Positions 38,226 to 47,999 are shown, counted from the stretch's first letter. The stretch is DNA of 64,000 nt from Fusobacterium naviforme (GCA_003014445.1 PYGH01000001.1:62001-126000); one strand, 5' to 3'. A program made the numbers and translations. The notes: generated from the letters alone by a model not told the origin.

Positions 38226-39688
38226 TACAAGCATCAGATGGAAGCTTAAAGCAGAAAGTTGTGCACGGCCTGTTCTGGAAGCTCCTGGAGCTCACCGGGG
38301 CGCAGGGCGTGCAGTTTGTCGTGGCACTGCTGCTCGCGCGGCTCATGTCTCCCCGTGAGTACGGAACCATAGGCCTCATCATGATTTTCATCACCATTGC
38401 AAATGTCTTTGTGCAGTCAGGTTTTGCCACGGCGCTCATTCAGGCTCCGGAGGTGCGGGAGGAGGACTATTCCTCTGTGTTTCGCATCAGCATCCTGATC
38501 TCCATTCCGGTGTATCTGCTTCTGTGGTTCGGGGCCCCGCTCGTGGCGGCGTATTATGAGACGGAGGTACTCACAGCGCTGCTTCGTGTAATGGGAGTGG
38601 TGCTCTTTCCCGGTGCGGTGATTTCGATTCAGAGTGCCTATGTCGCGCGGAATCTGAATTTTCGCAGGCTCTTTGAGGCGACAATGTTTGCGGTGCTGCT
38701 CTCCGGAGCTGTGTCAGTCGCCATGGCCTTTTTTCACTATGGAGTCTGGGCGATGGCTGCGCAGCAGCTGGTGTACTGCTTTGGGCTGATGCTGGGACTT
38801 TTCGTCGCAGTGCCGTGGCGTCCACGCGGCGGCTTTGACGCCTCGCGGGTCAGGCTGCTCTTTCACTTTGGCTGGAAGATCCTGCTCTCAGGACTCATCG
38901 ACACCATTTGGAACAATGCCTACGGTCTTATCATAGGGAAGCGTTACTCACAGGCGGATCTTGGCGGTTACAACCGCGGAGAGCAGTTCCCAAAGCTCAT
39001 CGCGTCCAATCTTGCGGCGGCGATTCAGTCCGTGCTGCTGCCGGCCTACGCGAAACATCAGGGTGAGCCGGGGATGCTGAAGCAGATGATGAAGCGCAGC
39101 ATGCGCCTCTCCTCCCTTGTGATATTCCCGATGATGGCGGGGCTTGCGGGCTGCGCAGAGCCTCTGGTCCGGGTGCTGCTCACGGAGAAATGGCTCTTCT
39201 GTGTGCCTTATCTGCGGGTGATGTGTCTCTGCTACGCCTTCTGGCCGGTGCATGTGACCAATCTGCAGATGGTGACGGCGCTCGGCAGGAGCGATCTCTT
39301 TTTGAAGCTGGAGCTCCTGAAGAAGCTGCTGGGCACGGTGATACTGGTCTTAAGTCTCCGCTACGGCATTGTGGCGATGCTGCTTTTGAAGGCGCTGGAC
39401 GAATTCCTCTGCACCTTTCTGAATGCGTGGCCGCTGCGAAGGCTCATCGGCTATGGAGCGGGCGAGCAGTATCTCGATATGCTGCCCTCCGCGGCGAGTG
39501 CGCTGCTCATGGGAGCGGCTGTTCTTAAGCTGTCACAGGTCACAGAGTCCGCCGGATTCGCACTGCTCATACAGATTGCGGCGGGTGTCCTGATCTATGT
39601 ACTGTTCTCTCTCATCCTGAATCGGGAGAGCGTGCGGTATCTTTGGAAAATTCTGAGAGGAAGGAGGGGAGCGCGTGGAGAAGGCTGA
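38222..39688 (+). CDS. Polysaccharide flippase (Wzx/TuaB-like, MOP superfamily)
   Basis: A 488-residue membrane protein with about 14 hydrophobic segments. Features: HGLFWKLLELTGAQGVQFV at the start, LLARLMSPREYGTIGL, AYVARNLNFRRLF and ADLGGYNRGEQFP in the middle. It flips lipid-linked saccharide across the membrane. ATG 38222 is chosen for its distance from GGGGAG at 38204; the GTG at 38210 would abut it. Overlaps both neighbouring glycosyltransferase genes. Confidence 0.88.
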   Translation: MIQASDGSLKQKVVHGLFWKLLELTGAQGVQFVVALLLARLMSPREYGTIGLIMIFITIANVFVQSGFATALIQAPEVREEDYSSVFRISILISIPVYLLLWFGAPLVAAYYETEVLTALLRVMGVVLFPGAVISIQSAYVARNLNFRRLFEATMFAVLLSGAVSVAMAFFHYGVWAMAAQQLVYCFGLMLGLFVAVPWRPRGGFDASRVRLLFHFGWKILLSGLIDTIWNNAYGLIIGKRYSQADLGGYNRGEQFPKLIASNLAAAIQSVLLPAYAKHQGEPGMLKQMMKRSMRLSSLVIFPMMAGLAGCAEPLVRVLLTEKWLFCVPYLRVMCLCYAFWPVHVTNLQMVTALGRSDLFLKLELLKKLLGTVILVLSLRYGIVAMLLLKALDEFLCTFLNAWPLRRLIGYGAGEQYLDMLPSAASALLMGAAVLKLSQVTESAGFALLIQIAAGVLIYVLFSLILNRESVRYLWKILRGRRGARGEG

Positions 39689-40736
39689 AAAGCAGAGAGA
39701 CAGAGAGACACAGGTTCAGACAGTGAGCAGAGAGGCACAGGCGGAAGAAACGCGTCCGCTGGTCAGCATCTGTGCAGTGGCCTATAATCATGCGCCCTAT
39801 ATTCGCGAGGCGATGGAACACTTCCTTTCGCAGCAGAGGAGCTTCGGCATTGAGATCCTGCTGCACGACGATGCCTCCACAGACGGGACGGCCGACATCA
39901 TCCGCGAATATCAGAAGCGCTGCCCGGGGCTGATCTTTCCAATTTTGCAGACGGAGAATCAGTACTCACAGGGGATCACCAATATTTCCGGTGCGTTTAA
40001 TTTCCCGCGGGCGCGGGGAAAGTACATCGCGCTGATGGACTGTGATGATTACTGGCAGAGCGATGAGAAGCTGAAGCTTCAGCTGGAGTACATGGAGGCG
40101 CATCCGGACTGTCAGCTCTGTGTGCACGCCGCGGAGGTGGTGAATGAGAACGGGGAGCTTGTGAATCGCGCGCTGATGCGTCCCTACCGCGGGGATCGCG
40201 ATCTGAGTCCGGCAGAGCTTGTGGACAAGGCGGGGAGCTTTCCCTTTGGCTCCATGCTGCTGCGCGCGGAGCTGGTGCAAAAGCTTCCGGACTGGTATGT
40301 AAACTGTCCGGTGGGAGACAGACCGCTGGAGCTTATGGCGGCGGCGCGGGGCTACTGCCACTATATTGACCGGCCGCTCAGCATTTACCGCTTCAACGGT
40401 GCAGGCTCATGGACGAAGAGCATGAAGAGTGGGGATTTTAAGAAAAAGCAGGATCGCTACGCGCGGGAAATGCGGGAGATGTACGAGGGCTTCGACAGGA
40501 GCACGGAGGGGCGTTATCACAGCGAGGCAGTCTCCGCCTCGCATCGGGTCTACTTTCTGACGCGGGTGAATTTGAGGGAGTTTCAGGGGATCTTTGATCC
40601 CCGCTACCGGCGCTACTATCGGGAGCTTCCGTTCCGTGAGCGCTTTTTCATCAGCCTTGAGTACCGTCTGCCGGGGCTGTACCATGCGCTGCGAGGAGCG
40701 TATCTGAAGCTCTCGCGCGCCGGGAGCAGGGATTAA
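39675..40736 (+). CDS. Family 2 glycosyltransferase
   Basis: A 353-residue GT-A enzyme. After a charged start of about 30 residues come VSICAVAYNHAPYIREAME, LHDDASTDGTADI and the metal motif LMDCDDYW, then a PFGSMLLRAELV acceptor loop. GTG start with AAGGAGG. It overlaps the end of the flippase gene by 14 bases. With the two genes upstream it probably builds part of a capsule or wall polysaccharide. The set is small, so the remaining genes must lie elsewhere. Confidence 0.87.
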   Translation: MEKAEKQRDRETQVQTVSREAQAEETRPLVSICAVAYNHAPYIREAMEHFLSQQRSFGIEILLHDDASTDGTADIIREYQKRCPGLIFPILQTENQYSQGITNISGAFNFPRARGKYIALMDCDDYWQSDEKLKLQLEYMEAHPDCQLCVHAAEVVNENGELVNRALMRPYRGDRDLSPAELVDKAGSFPFGSMLLRAELVQKLPDWYVNCPVGDRPLELMAAARGYCHYIDRPLSIYRFNGAGSWTKSMKSGDFKKKQDRYAREMREMYEGFDRSTEGRYHSEAVSASHRVYFLTRVNLREFQGIFDPRYRRYYRELPFRERFFISLEYRLPGLYHALRGAYLKLSRAGSRD

Positions 40737-40803
40737 TTCAGAGAGCAGAGCGCGTTTTGCAGGGGAGCGGTTCTGCTTAAGGCACAGAGGCAGCGGCTGT
40801 GAC

Positions 40804-41604
40804 TTAGGAGACAGAAGGGCGTCCGTCCTCGTGCAGTACAGAGAGGAGCTGAGAGAGCGTCTTTGCCGGAAGCTGTCCGGGTGCGGAGCTCTCGACGGCA
40901 GCTGCAAAGCTCATACAGGAGCCGAAGAGCTCACCGGAGATGCGGGACAGAACGCCGAGCTCTCCCATGCTCATGGTCACGAGCGGGAGCTCCGGGTGCA
41001 GACGGTGCACCTCCTCCGTCGCTGCGAGAAGAGTCAGCACGTCAGCGGCACTCTGCGGCATCACAGCGAGCTTGGCGATATCCGCGCCGCAGCGCTGCAT
41101 GGCGAGAAGACGCTCTGTGAGTACTGCCTGTTCGGGGGTCTTCTGAAAATCGTGACTTGAGGCGATGACATGGACACCGGCGGCGTGGATGCGGCGGATA
41201 TTCTCCTGGACGCAGTCCGCACCGCAGGAGAGCTCCACATCGACGAGATCCACAGCGCCGCTCTCTGCGGCAGCCTGATTCAGTATCATATAGCGGGAGG
41301 GGGGAAGCAGAGCTTCCCCTCCTTCTTTTTGGCTGCGCAGCGTAAAGAGGAGCGGGGTGTCTCCGAGAAGTCCGCGGAGTGCCTTTGCACAGCGGGACAG
41401 CTCTGCGGCAAGGGCATGGTCCGGCGTGTCAGCGGCATGAACCGCGTCCATAAAATCCGCGCGCCACTCTACAAGATCGAAGGGATGGGAGGAGAGTGCG
41501 GACGCCTTTTGCAGCAGGGCCTCCTGATTTCCGGCACAGAGCGGAACGATGATTTTGGGCTTTCCTTCGCCGAGGGTGAGCCCCCGAAGTGTGAGAGAGT
41601 TCAT
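40804..41604 (-). CDS. aroD: Type I 3-dehydroquinate dehydratase
   Basis: A 266-residue class I enzyme of the shikimate pathway that forms a Schiff base with its substrate. VEWRADF, the catalytic His in SSHDFQKTP and the Lys in AKLAVMP are present, with a C-terminal MGELGVLSRISGELFGS. GAGGA-type site before the ATG. It is convergent with the polysaccharide genes and follows an AEC transporter gene on the same strand, 24 bp away. Confidence 0.94.
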   Translation of the reverse strand: MNSLTLRGLTLGEGKPKIIVPLCAGNQEALLQKASALSSHPFDLVEWRADFMDAVHAADTPDHALAAELSRCAKALRGLLGDTPLLFTLRSQKEGGEALLPPSRYMILNQAAAESGAVDLVDVELSCGADCVQENIRRIHAAGVHVIASSHDFQKTPEQAVLTERLLAMQRCGADIAKLAVMPQSAADVLTLLAATEEVHRLHPELPLVTMSMGELGVLSRISGELFGSCMSFAAAVESSAPGQLPAKTLSQLLSVLHEDGRPSVS

Positions 41605-41628
41605 GTCTTTCCTCCTGTTTTCTGTATC

Positions 41629-42567
41629 TTATAGCAGCAGACAGATCAGCGGTATGGTTGCAATGGAGAGAATATTTGATACAAAGCTTGCCTTCGCAGC
41701 AAAGCGAAGATCGCTGTGGTAGCTCTCTGCCAGTACAGTCATAACCCCTGGAGTCGGCATAGCAGCAGTCAGGATCACAACCTGAAAGATCAGGGGATTG
41801 AGCTCTGGAATGAGCCGCAAAAGCAAAAGAGTTGCAATGGGATGCAGGAGAAGGCGTGAAATAGCACAGCTGTATGCATCCCTGTCGGTCAGCAATGCGC
41901 GTCCGCTGTTCCCGGCGAGCGCCATTCCGGTGATAAACATGGAGAGCGGAGTGGTGATATTTGAGAGCTGTGTGAGCGCGGAGCCAGTGAAAGAGGGCAG
42001 CGGGATGCGTCCGAGATAAAAGATAAGACTCAGCAGAACAGCGAGATTAATCTCGCTGAGCAGAGTTTTTTTCAGATCTATACCCTGATTTTCAGCTGTG
42101 CTGTCCCGGGATATGATGACGACTCCTATGGTGTACAGGGTAAGGTTGAAGGCGATATTATAGACAACTGCGAGCGCCAGTCCGTCGGAGCCAAGCAGTG
42201 CGAGGATGATGGGAAATCCCATGAAGCCGTTGTTTGAAAATGCAACGCCAAAGGCCCAGAGGCCGCGATGATTTTCCTGAACGTGAATGAATTCTGCAAT
42301 TTTATAAAAAAGGAGCAGCATTCCGCCGTAGAGCGGAAAGCCGATCAGAAGGATCGCTATGCTGTCGGAGAGAAAGCCGGGATCGTATTGTTTTGTGGCG
42401 AGCGAGATGAAGATAGTTGCGGGAAGCGTGATCCGCATGAGCAGGGCAGAAAGCACCGGAGAGGCATGATCCGGAATCATATGGAGACGCATTGCCGCGT
42501 AGCCGGCGGCAATCAGAAGAAATAAGCTGATAAGATTTGCAAATACAAAGAAAAAATCAAGGTTCAT
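41629..42567 (-). CDS. AEC-family (auxin efflux carrier-like) permease
   Basis: A 312-residue inner-membrane protein with about 10 membrane segments, and features of AEC/malate-permease-like carriers (GVAFSNNGFMGFPI, TAAMPTPGVMTVLAE). Such carriers move small organic acids or amino acids. GAGGGGGAG precedes the ATG. As the first gene of a two-gene unit with aroD it might move a shikimate-pathway acid, but nothing in the sequence proves that. Confidence 0.85.
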   Translation of the reverse strand: MNLDFFFVFANLISLFLLIAAGYAAMRLHMIPDHASPVLSALLMRITLPATIFISLATKQYDPGFLSDSIAILLIGFPLYGGMLLLFYKIAEFIHVQENHRGLWAFGVAFSNNGFMGFPIILALLGSDGLALAVVYNIAFNLTLYTIGVVIISRDSTAENQGIDLKKTLLSEINLAVLLSLIFYLGRIPLPSFTGSALTQLSNITTPLSMFITGMALAGNSGRALLTDRDAYSCAISRLLLHPIATLLLLRLIPELNPLIFQVVILTAAMPTPGVMTVLAESYHSDLRFAAKASFVSNILSIATIPLICLLL

Positions 42568-42721
42568 GCGGCTCCCCCTCTGTTGTTAAAAAGTACCTTA
42601 GCGTTTTGCAGGAGGAATTTCAAGTACATTTTTCGCTTTTGTAATACGCGCTGGACTTAAATCAGAAATCGTTGTATCCTTTTCGGTGGAACTGGCGGGC
42701 TTTGTCATCACAGGGGGTTTT

Positions 42722-44101
42722 ATGGGCGAACAGTTTGAAAAAAAGAGAGATGCGATTTATGATGCGAGAGAGTTGGGCAGGCCGAAGATGTTTCTTTTGG
42801 GTCTTCAGCATATGTTCGCAATGTTTGGCGCGACAGTGCTGGTGCCGATACTCGTGAACAGCTATTTTCAGGGGGAGGGGCTGTCTGTGCAGGTTACGCT
42901 GTTTATGGCGGGCCTAGGGACACTGTTCTTCCACTTCTGTTCCAAATTTAAGGTTCCGGCCTTTCTGGGTTCCTCTTTTGCTTTCCTCGGCGGTTTTGCG
43001 ACCATCGCGGAGCTGAATACCGGAATTTATGCCAATATGAGCTACGGAGAGAAGCTTCCCTATGCCTGTGGCGGTATTGTGGTCGCGGGTCTTCTGTACC
43101 TCGTGCTGGCAGTGGTTATCCGTCTGGTCGGCGTGAAGCGGGTTATGCGCTATCTGCCGCCGGTTGTCACAGGGCCGATCATCATCTGTATCGGGCTGTC
43201 GCTTGCGGGTTCTGCCATTAATAATGCGCGGACAAACTGGTTTCTTGCGCTGATTGCCCTCTCGACCATCGTTATTTTCAATGTCTGGGGAAAGGGAATA
43301 TTTAAGATTATTCCGATACTCATGGGTGTTGTCATCTCCTATGCAGCGGCGCTTGTCATGCAGTTTACAGGACTCACAAACCCGGACGGCTCTGCAGTCA
43401 TTGATTTCAGCAGTGTTGTCGCCACCAGCTGGGCGGGACTTCCCCCTTTTCAGCTCTGTAAGTTCGATATCACAGCGATACTCGTCATGGCGCCGATTGC
43501 AATCGCAACCATGATGGAGCACATCGGGGATATCTCGGCGATCTCCGCGACTGTGGGAGAAAACTTTCTGGAGAACCCGGGTCTGCACCGCACCATTGTC
43601 GGCGACGGACTCGCGACAGCGCTCTCCGCAACCTTCGGCGGCCCTGCGAATACGACCTATGGAGAGAATACCGGCGTGCTGGAGCTCTCGCATGTCTACG
43701 ATCCGCGTGTCATCCGCATTGCGGCCTGCTATGCGATCCTGCTCTCCTTTGTGCCGAAATTTGCGAGCATCATTTCCTCTTTGCCGTCTGCGATCATCGG
43801 CGGCATCAGCTTCATTCTCTATGGGATGATCTCTGCGATTGGTGTGAGAAATGTCGTCGAGAACCGTGTGGACTTTGCAAACAGCAGAAACCTGATTATT
43901 GCAGCTGTGATTCTGGTCTCTGGCCTCGGCTTCTCCTCCGGTGTGACCTTCACTGTGGGCGGAACGCCGATTACGCTGACGAGCCTCGCTATTGCATCTA
44001 TCACAGGCATACTTCTGAACGCGATTCTTCCGGGCAATGATTACCACTTCGGCGTCAATGCGCGCGGAGATGCGATGCGTGGTGTATCTTTGAAGCGCTG
44101 A
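42722..44101 (+). CDS. uraA: Uracil/xanthine permease (NCS2, UraA-like)
   Basis: A 459-residue carrier with about 14 membrane segments. Features: GLQHMFAMFGATVLVPIL in segment 1, FLGSSFAFLGG, VTGPIIICIGLSLA, the substrate-site APIAIATMMEHIGD, and GPANTTYGENTGVL. These favour a uracil:H+ symporter. ATG 42722 has AGGGGGT upstream; the GTG at 42686 does not. No PyrR-type attenuator could be recognised upstream. Confidence 0.92.
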   Translation: MGEQFEKKRDAIYDARELGRPKMFLLGLQHMFAMFGATVLVPILVNSYFQGEGLSVQVTLFMAGLGTLFFHFCSKFKVPAFLGSSFAFLGGFATIAELNTGIYANMSYGEKLPYACGGIVVAGLLYLVLAVVIRLVGVKRVMRYLPPVVTGPIIICIGLSLAGSAINNARTNWFLALIALSTIVIFNVWGKGIFKIIPILMGVVISYAAALVMQFTGLTNPDGSAVIDFSSVVATSWAGLPPFQLCKFDITAILVMAPIAIATMMEHIGDISAISATVGENFLENPGLHRTIVGDGLATALSATFGGPANTTYGENTGVLELSHVYDPRVIRIAACYAILLSFVPKFASIISSLPSAIIGGISFILYGMISAIGVRNVVENRVDFANSRNLIIAAVILVSGLGFSSGVTFTVGGTPITLTSLAIASITGILLNAILPGNDYHFGVNARGDAMRGVSLKR

Positions 44102-44248
44102 TGTGCTTTCGAAGCAAAGCGTGCCCGTGCGTCTTAGCACAGCTGAGTTTCGTCATGCGTGCAGATATTATTTTCCGGACGGGCGTGAAGCTCAGCTTCT
44201 CATAAAGTGAAAAAAGAGTGAATTTATGCGGAGTTCCGCCTGCGCGTA

Positions 44249-44278
44249 TTGCGGCGGAGGAAGTGCCTGTGTTAGAAT
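44249..44278 (+). promoter_or_regulatory. Possible promoter of the DUF1858 gene
   Basis: TTGCGG (44249-44254), 18-bp spacer, TAGAAT (44273-44278), 75 nt before the start codon. The region 44102-44248 before it has short inverted repeats but no gene. Confidence 0.45.
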
Positions 44279-44352
44279 AAGCACAGGCGCTCGGAGGAGC
44301 GCCGCAGTAAGCAGATGAATGATCTGATTCGTTCAGATGAAAGGAGACTGTT

Positions 44353-44601
44353 ATGGCAGAAGAAAAGAAGGCTCTTGTGACCAAGGATATGCTGGTCGGA
44401 GAGATTATCAGTAAGTATCCGGATGCGGCATTTGCTCTGATGCAGTGCGGCATGGGCTGCATCAGCTGCCCGGCATCACAGGCGGAGTCCCTCTCCGATG
44501 CGAGTATGGTTCACGGCATGAACGCAGATGAGGTTGTGGATTACGTCAATGAATATCTTGCGTTTCAGGCAGAGAATGCCGGTGCAGAAGCTGCAAAGTG
44601 A
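44353..44601 (+). CDS. DUF1858-domain small protein
   Basis: An 82-residue cytoplasmic protein that is almost entirely one DUF1858 domain: VTKDMLVGEIISKYPDAA followed by a Cys-rich MQCGMGCISCPAS (Cys32, 36, 39). The family is often called a hybrid-cluster-associated disulfide or redox protein, but its activity is not established. RBS GAAAGGAG. It is monocistronic, between a weak promoter and a good terminator. Confidence 0.9.
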   Translation: MAEEKKALVTKDMLVGEIISKYPDAAFALMQCGMGCISCPASQAESLSDASMVHGMNADEVVDYVNEYLAFQAENAGAEAAK

Positions 44602-44638
44602 GATATCAAGAAGGCAATACGGAATAATAAATCATTGG

Positions 44639-44680
44639 ATACCGTCAGTTGAGCAATCAGCTGGCGGTATTCTTTGGTTT
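44639..44680 (+). terminator. Terminator after the DUF1858 gene
   Basis: A 13-bp stem with wobble pairs (ATACCGTCAGTTG/CAGCTGGCGGTAT, 6-nt loop) followed by TCTTTGGTTTG, 38 nt after the stop. Confidence 0.7.
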
Positions 44681-44730
44681 GCCGTCGTCTGAAAGAAATC
44701 ATGAAATTTCAATGGTATCGGCAAATGAAG

Positions 44731-45591
44731 TTACAACTCCTCCAGATGGGTTCTTAGCTCATCGATGAGTTCCGTACAGTTGTAAAAATGAAGCCTTGGA
44801 AAGGCGCGGAGCAGTCGGCCGGAGCCCCAGTGCTTTGAGGAGAGCCGTCTTCGGAGCTGCTCTGCACGGCTTCTGTAGGCGGAGAGCTTTTGCTCCAGCT
44901 CCTCCACGCTGTCCCGCAGCTCTGCAGAGGCGAGCGCCGCCTGAAGCTGCTGCTCCTCCAGACGCTGCTGCGTGTGCAGGGTCTGTCTGCCGATGATCTC
45001 GCTCATATTGTCGCTGAAGCCGCGAAGCCTTCTGCGAAAGCCTTCCAGCTCCCGGAGCTCACGGTTCAGCCTGCGCACGGTGCTCACTGTCAGGACGAGA
45101 TCCACCCCATAGATGAGATAGAGCAGGGCGAGGAGCGGCCAGCCGATGCGCTGCGGCAGCAGGACGGAGACGCCGAGCTGTACTGCCGGATGGACAATGC
45201 GCACCACAAAGACGGTCGCGAGTCCCCATAGGAGGCTGAACTTCAGACAGATATAGCCGCGAAGGTTGAAGGGCTGATCGCTGTAGTCCCACCAGCGCGC
45301 GTGAAAGAGGAGCTCAAGCACCCACCCTGCGAGGAATTCCACTGAGGAGGCGAGCAGCATACCGCCGAAAAACACAATGGCTGCGTGGAGCCGTGTGCTG
45401 TCTGTGTGTGTCAGACGGACAATGGCGAGGAGGACAGCACAGAGCCCGAACCCGTAGACCGGGCACACAGGACCGTTCAGAAAGCCGCGGTTCACGATAT
45501 TTCCCCGGGTCACAGCGTGATAGGCAACCTCTGTGACCCATCCGAGGAAGGAGTAGATGCAGAAATACCACAGCAGTATATACAGACTCAT
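44731..45591 (-). CDS. CmpB-type putative ABC-transporter permease (PF06541-like)
   Basis: A 286-residue protein. The N-terminal 165 residues have about five membrane segments with the features SFLGWVTEVAYHAV, RGFLNGPVCPVYGFG and WWDYSDQPFNLRGYICL of the Firmicute CmpB family. The C-terminal third is a cytoplasmic coiled coil (about 170-255, Leu/Glu/Arg-rich). No ATPase partner lies nearby and transport has not been shown for the family. Its start overlaps the MATE gene stop by ATGA, so the two are co-translated. Confidence 0.82.
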   Translation of the reverse strand: MSLYILLWYFCIYSFLGWVTEVAYHAVTRGNIVNRGFLNGPVCPVYGFGLCAVLLAIVRLTHTDSTRLHAAIVFFGGMLLASSVEFLAGWVLELLFHARWWDYSDQPFNLRGYICLKFSLLWGLATVFVVRIVHPAVQLGVSVLLPQRIGWPLLALLYLIYGVDLVLTVSTVRRLNRELRELEGFRRRLRGFSDNMSEIIGRQTLHTQQRLEEQQLQAALASAELRDSVEELEQKLSAYRSRAEQLRRRLSSKHWGSGRLLRAFPRLHFYNCTELIDELRTHLEEL

Positions 45592-46949
45592 GCGATTCCC
45601 TCCCGGTCAGGCTTCAGATAGACAGTGAGCATCATGGTAGTGAAACTTGCCAGCCCGCCGAGGACATTGGAAACGGGCTCGGCCATGTAGACTCCGGCGG
45701 TTCCCAGCCCGCCGACGTAGGGGAGGAGCAGGGAGAGCGGGAGTACCAGCACGATCTTGCGGAACAGTGAGAAGAAGATCGCGCGGTACCTCATATTGAG
45801 AGACTTGAAGACAGATTGCGCACCGAACTGGAAGACCTGAAAGATAAAAGCAAAAAAGTAGATGTGCAGGGCGGGGATCGCCGCCTGAATGAGCTTCCAG
45901 TCCGGACTGAAGAGTCGGATAAAGGAGGCGGGAAAGCGAAGTACCAGCGCCCAGACAACCAGAGTGTATCCGAGTCCCCAGATTGTAATGAGACGTATGG
46001 CCTCCTTCAGCCTCCGATCCCGGCGCGCACCGTAGTTATAGCTCATCACCGGCCCCGCGCCGTTTGCAACAGCAAACAGCGGAACCTCAAGCATCTGCCG
46101 CACCGAGGATATGATGGCGTAGACGGATACCTGAATATCGCCGCCAAAGCGGGACAGCATGTGATTACAGGCAACTGCTACGAGACTGTTGGTAAACAGC
46201 ATGATGAAATTTGCAGTTCCAAGAGCGGTGATCTCCCGGATGAGTGCAGGGCGGAGCTCGGAGGGTCTGAGCAGCCTAAGCTTCAGCTCTGCCGTGTCCG
46301 AGCGGAGAAAGAAAAGCGCAACGCACATGGAGAGCAGCTGGGAGAGGACAGTCGCCGTGGCTGCGCCCCGTATGCCAAGATGCAGTCCAAAGATAAAGAG
46401 CGGATCCAGAAGAATATTAGCGAGTGCACCTGTGAGCACGGTGAGCATTCCGGTGAGGGCAAAGCCCTGTGCATTGATGTAAGGGTTCAGCCCCGTAGAG
46501 AGCATAAAGGGAATCGTGCCGAGCAGATAGATCTTTAAGTAGCTTTCTGCATAGGGGAGACTCTGCTGCGACGCGCCGAAGGCGAGAAGCAGGGGACGCG
46601 AAAAGAGCTCCCCCAGCGCGGTCAGCAGGATGCCGAGCAGGAGCAGCATGAAAAAGGAGCTGTTCATGATGAGCTCTGCCTGCCGGAGTCTGTGTCTGCC
46701 CCGTTCCATTGCGCAGAGCGGCGCTCCGCCGAAACCGTAAAGATTTGCGAAGGCGGTGATCAGAATTACGGCAGGAAAGCAGAGGCCGATGCCGCTCAGA
46801 GCGAGTGTGCCCACGCCCTCAATGCGGCCGATATAGATTCTGTCCACAATGCTGTAGAGCAGACTCAGTATCTGTGCGACCAGCATGGGCAGGGATGCCT
46901 TCAGCACATTGTCGCGGGTGCGCCCGTTCTCAAAGTCGATTTGCTTCAT
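45588..46949 (-). CDS. MATE-family efflux transporter
   Basis: A 453-residue, 12-segment exporter driven by Na+ or H+. It opens MKQIDFENGRTRDNVLKASL and continues LPMLVAQILSLLYSIVDRIY, with GFGGAPLCAMERG, LNPYINAQG and GAGPVMSYNYGAR marking the two homologous halves. Substrates may be drugs or metabolites and cannot be told from sequence. First gene of a two-gene unit with the CmpB-like protein. Confidence 0.92.
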   Translation of the reverse strand: MKQIDFENGRTRDNVLKASLPMLVAQILSLLYSIVDRIYIGRIEGVGTLALSGIGLCFPAVILITAFANLYGFGGAPLCAMERGRHRLRQAELIMNSSFFMLLLLGILLTALGELFSRPLLLAFGASQQSLPYAESYLKIYLLGTIPFMLSTGLNPYINAQGFALTGMLTVLTGALANILLDPLFIFGLHLGIRGAATATVLSQLLSMCVALFFLRSDTAELKLRLLRPSELRPALIREITALGTANFIMLFTNSLVAVACNHMLSRFGGDIQVSVYAIISSVRQMLEVPLFAVANGAGPVMSYNYGARRDRRLKEAIRLITIWGLGYTLVVWALVLRFPASFIRLFSPDWKLIQAAIPALHIYFFAFIFQVFQFGAQSVFKSLNMRYRAIFFSLFRKIVLVLPLSLLLPYVGGLGTAGVYMAEPVSNVLGGLASFTTMMLTVYLKPDREGIA

Positions 46950-46976
46950 AGGTAAACTTTCCGGACAAAAGGGGAT

Positions 46977-47004
46977 GAGGCGTCCTGTGGGAACAGGACG
47001 CCTC
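46977..47004 (-). terminator. Perfect 11-bp hairpin between two minus-strand genes
   Basis: GAGGCGTCCTG and its exact complement flank a 6-nt loop. Read on the minus strand it lies 98 nt after the surface-protein gene and is followed by ATCCCCTTTTG, a weak T-run. It probably ends that transcript, and is 28 nt before the MATE start. Confidence 0.6.
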
Positions 47005-47102
47005 GATAAAGGGTGGGTATGAGAGTTAAAGATTGCTCTTTAACTACGGATATCATACGCTGCCTAGCTTAAATTAAGCTGAAAAATCGAGGATAATCTT
47101 TT

Positions 47103-47825
47103 TTACTGTACTGCGACAGAGTCGAAGAGGAAATCGTAGCCGCGGATCACATTGATGCGGACGGCCTCTTCATTTGTGACCTTGAGCGTGACACTTACGG
47201 GCGCACTGTCGGGTGAGAGCGTATCGGAGCGGTACAGAGACCTGCCGCTGGTGAGACCGCTCACAGAGACCCGGCCCTTCTGCTTTCCGCTCTGTCCTGC
47301 TGCGGGAGAGAAGGTGAGTGTCAGGAGGGAGTACTGCTTATCGAGCTGAAAGCTCGCATAGGCGGCATGGCTCAAATCACCGGAGAGACGGAAGCCATCC
47401 GTCCAGCTCAGACCGGATGCGGTTTCCGCCTGCTCGAAGCGCTCGTAGTAGGCGCTTTCCTTCGGTGTGGTGTTAACCAGCTCCGTTATGTTTTCCAGGG
47501 AGCCTGCAACGCCGTTCACTCTGGTCTGGACGACACCGTCTACCGTCCACTGTCCGTTTACATTTACTGCGGAACCGTTCACTGTGGTGTTCGCGAGCAT
47601 GATTCCCTCTGCGTCGAAGTAGTAGCACTCGGAGACCCCGTCATGGTTTCCGTCGAGCCACGCCCACTGATTTTTTAAGAAGCCCTCGGACACACCTCTT
47701 CCGAGATAGTCGTAGTGCCAGTTTCCGCTGCCGGTCTCATGGACCCATGCGCCGGCGAGAGAGGAAAGAGCGGCTCCGCAGCTGAGCGCAACTGTCAGTG
47801 CAGTTAAGACGATCTGCTTTTTCAT
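47103..47825 (-). CDS. Secreted surface protein with wall-repeat-like and carbohydrate-binding-like parts
   Basis: A 240-residue protein with a signal peptide (MKKQIVLTALTVALSCGAAL, cleaved near SLAGA). Residues about 30-95 look like degenerate choline-binding-type repeats (GNWHYDYLGRG, CYYFDAEGIMLANT, NVNGQWTVDG). The C-terminal 110 residues (LSWTDGFRLSG through YDFLFDSVAVQ) form a beta-rich unit reminiscent of NPCBM modules. It probably binds the wall or a glycan. AGGAGG 6 nt before the ATG at 47825 decides the start. No catalytic domain is visible. Confidence 0.72.
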   Translation of the reverse strand: MKKQIVLTALTVALSCGAALSSLAGAWVHETGSGNWHYDYLGRGVSEGFLKNQWAWLDGNHDGVSECYYFDAEGIMLANTTVNGSAVNVNGQWTVDGVVQTRVNGVAGSLENITELVNTTPKESAYYERFEQAETASGLSWTDGFRLSGDLSHAAYASFQLDKQYSLLTLTFSPAAGQSGKQKGRVSVSGLTSGRSLYRSDTLSPDSAPVSVTLKVTNEEAVRINVIRGYDFLFDSVAVQ

Positions 47826-47906
47826 AAAAACCTCCTGTATACAAAACAGTTTGCGCGGCAACGTCCGTCACTGCGCCTATGTTCCCTATCATACACCAAA
47901 CAGAGA

Positions 47907-47935
47907 TTGAATTGAAGAATCCAGAGCCCTATAAT
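47907..47935 (+). promoter_or_regulatory. Promoter of the McrB-like/DUF3883 gene
   Basis: TTGAAT (47907-47912), 17-bp spacer, TATAAT (47930-47935). It gives a leader of about 105 nt before the start codon. Confidence 0.7.
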
Positions 47936-47999
47936 TATAGAAAATGGCAGCTTATTTTTGATATTCACTGTAAAAAAGAAATCTATATCGCGGATCATG

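Noticed and set aside
42590-42721. Purine riboswitch or PyrR attenuator before the uracil permease
   Set aside because: No conserved riboswitch core or terminator/antiterminator pair could be recognised in the short leader.
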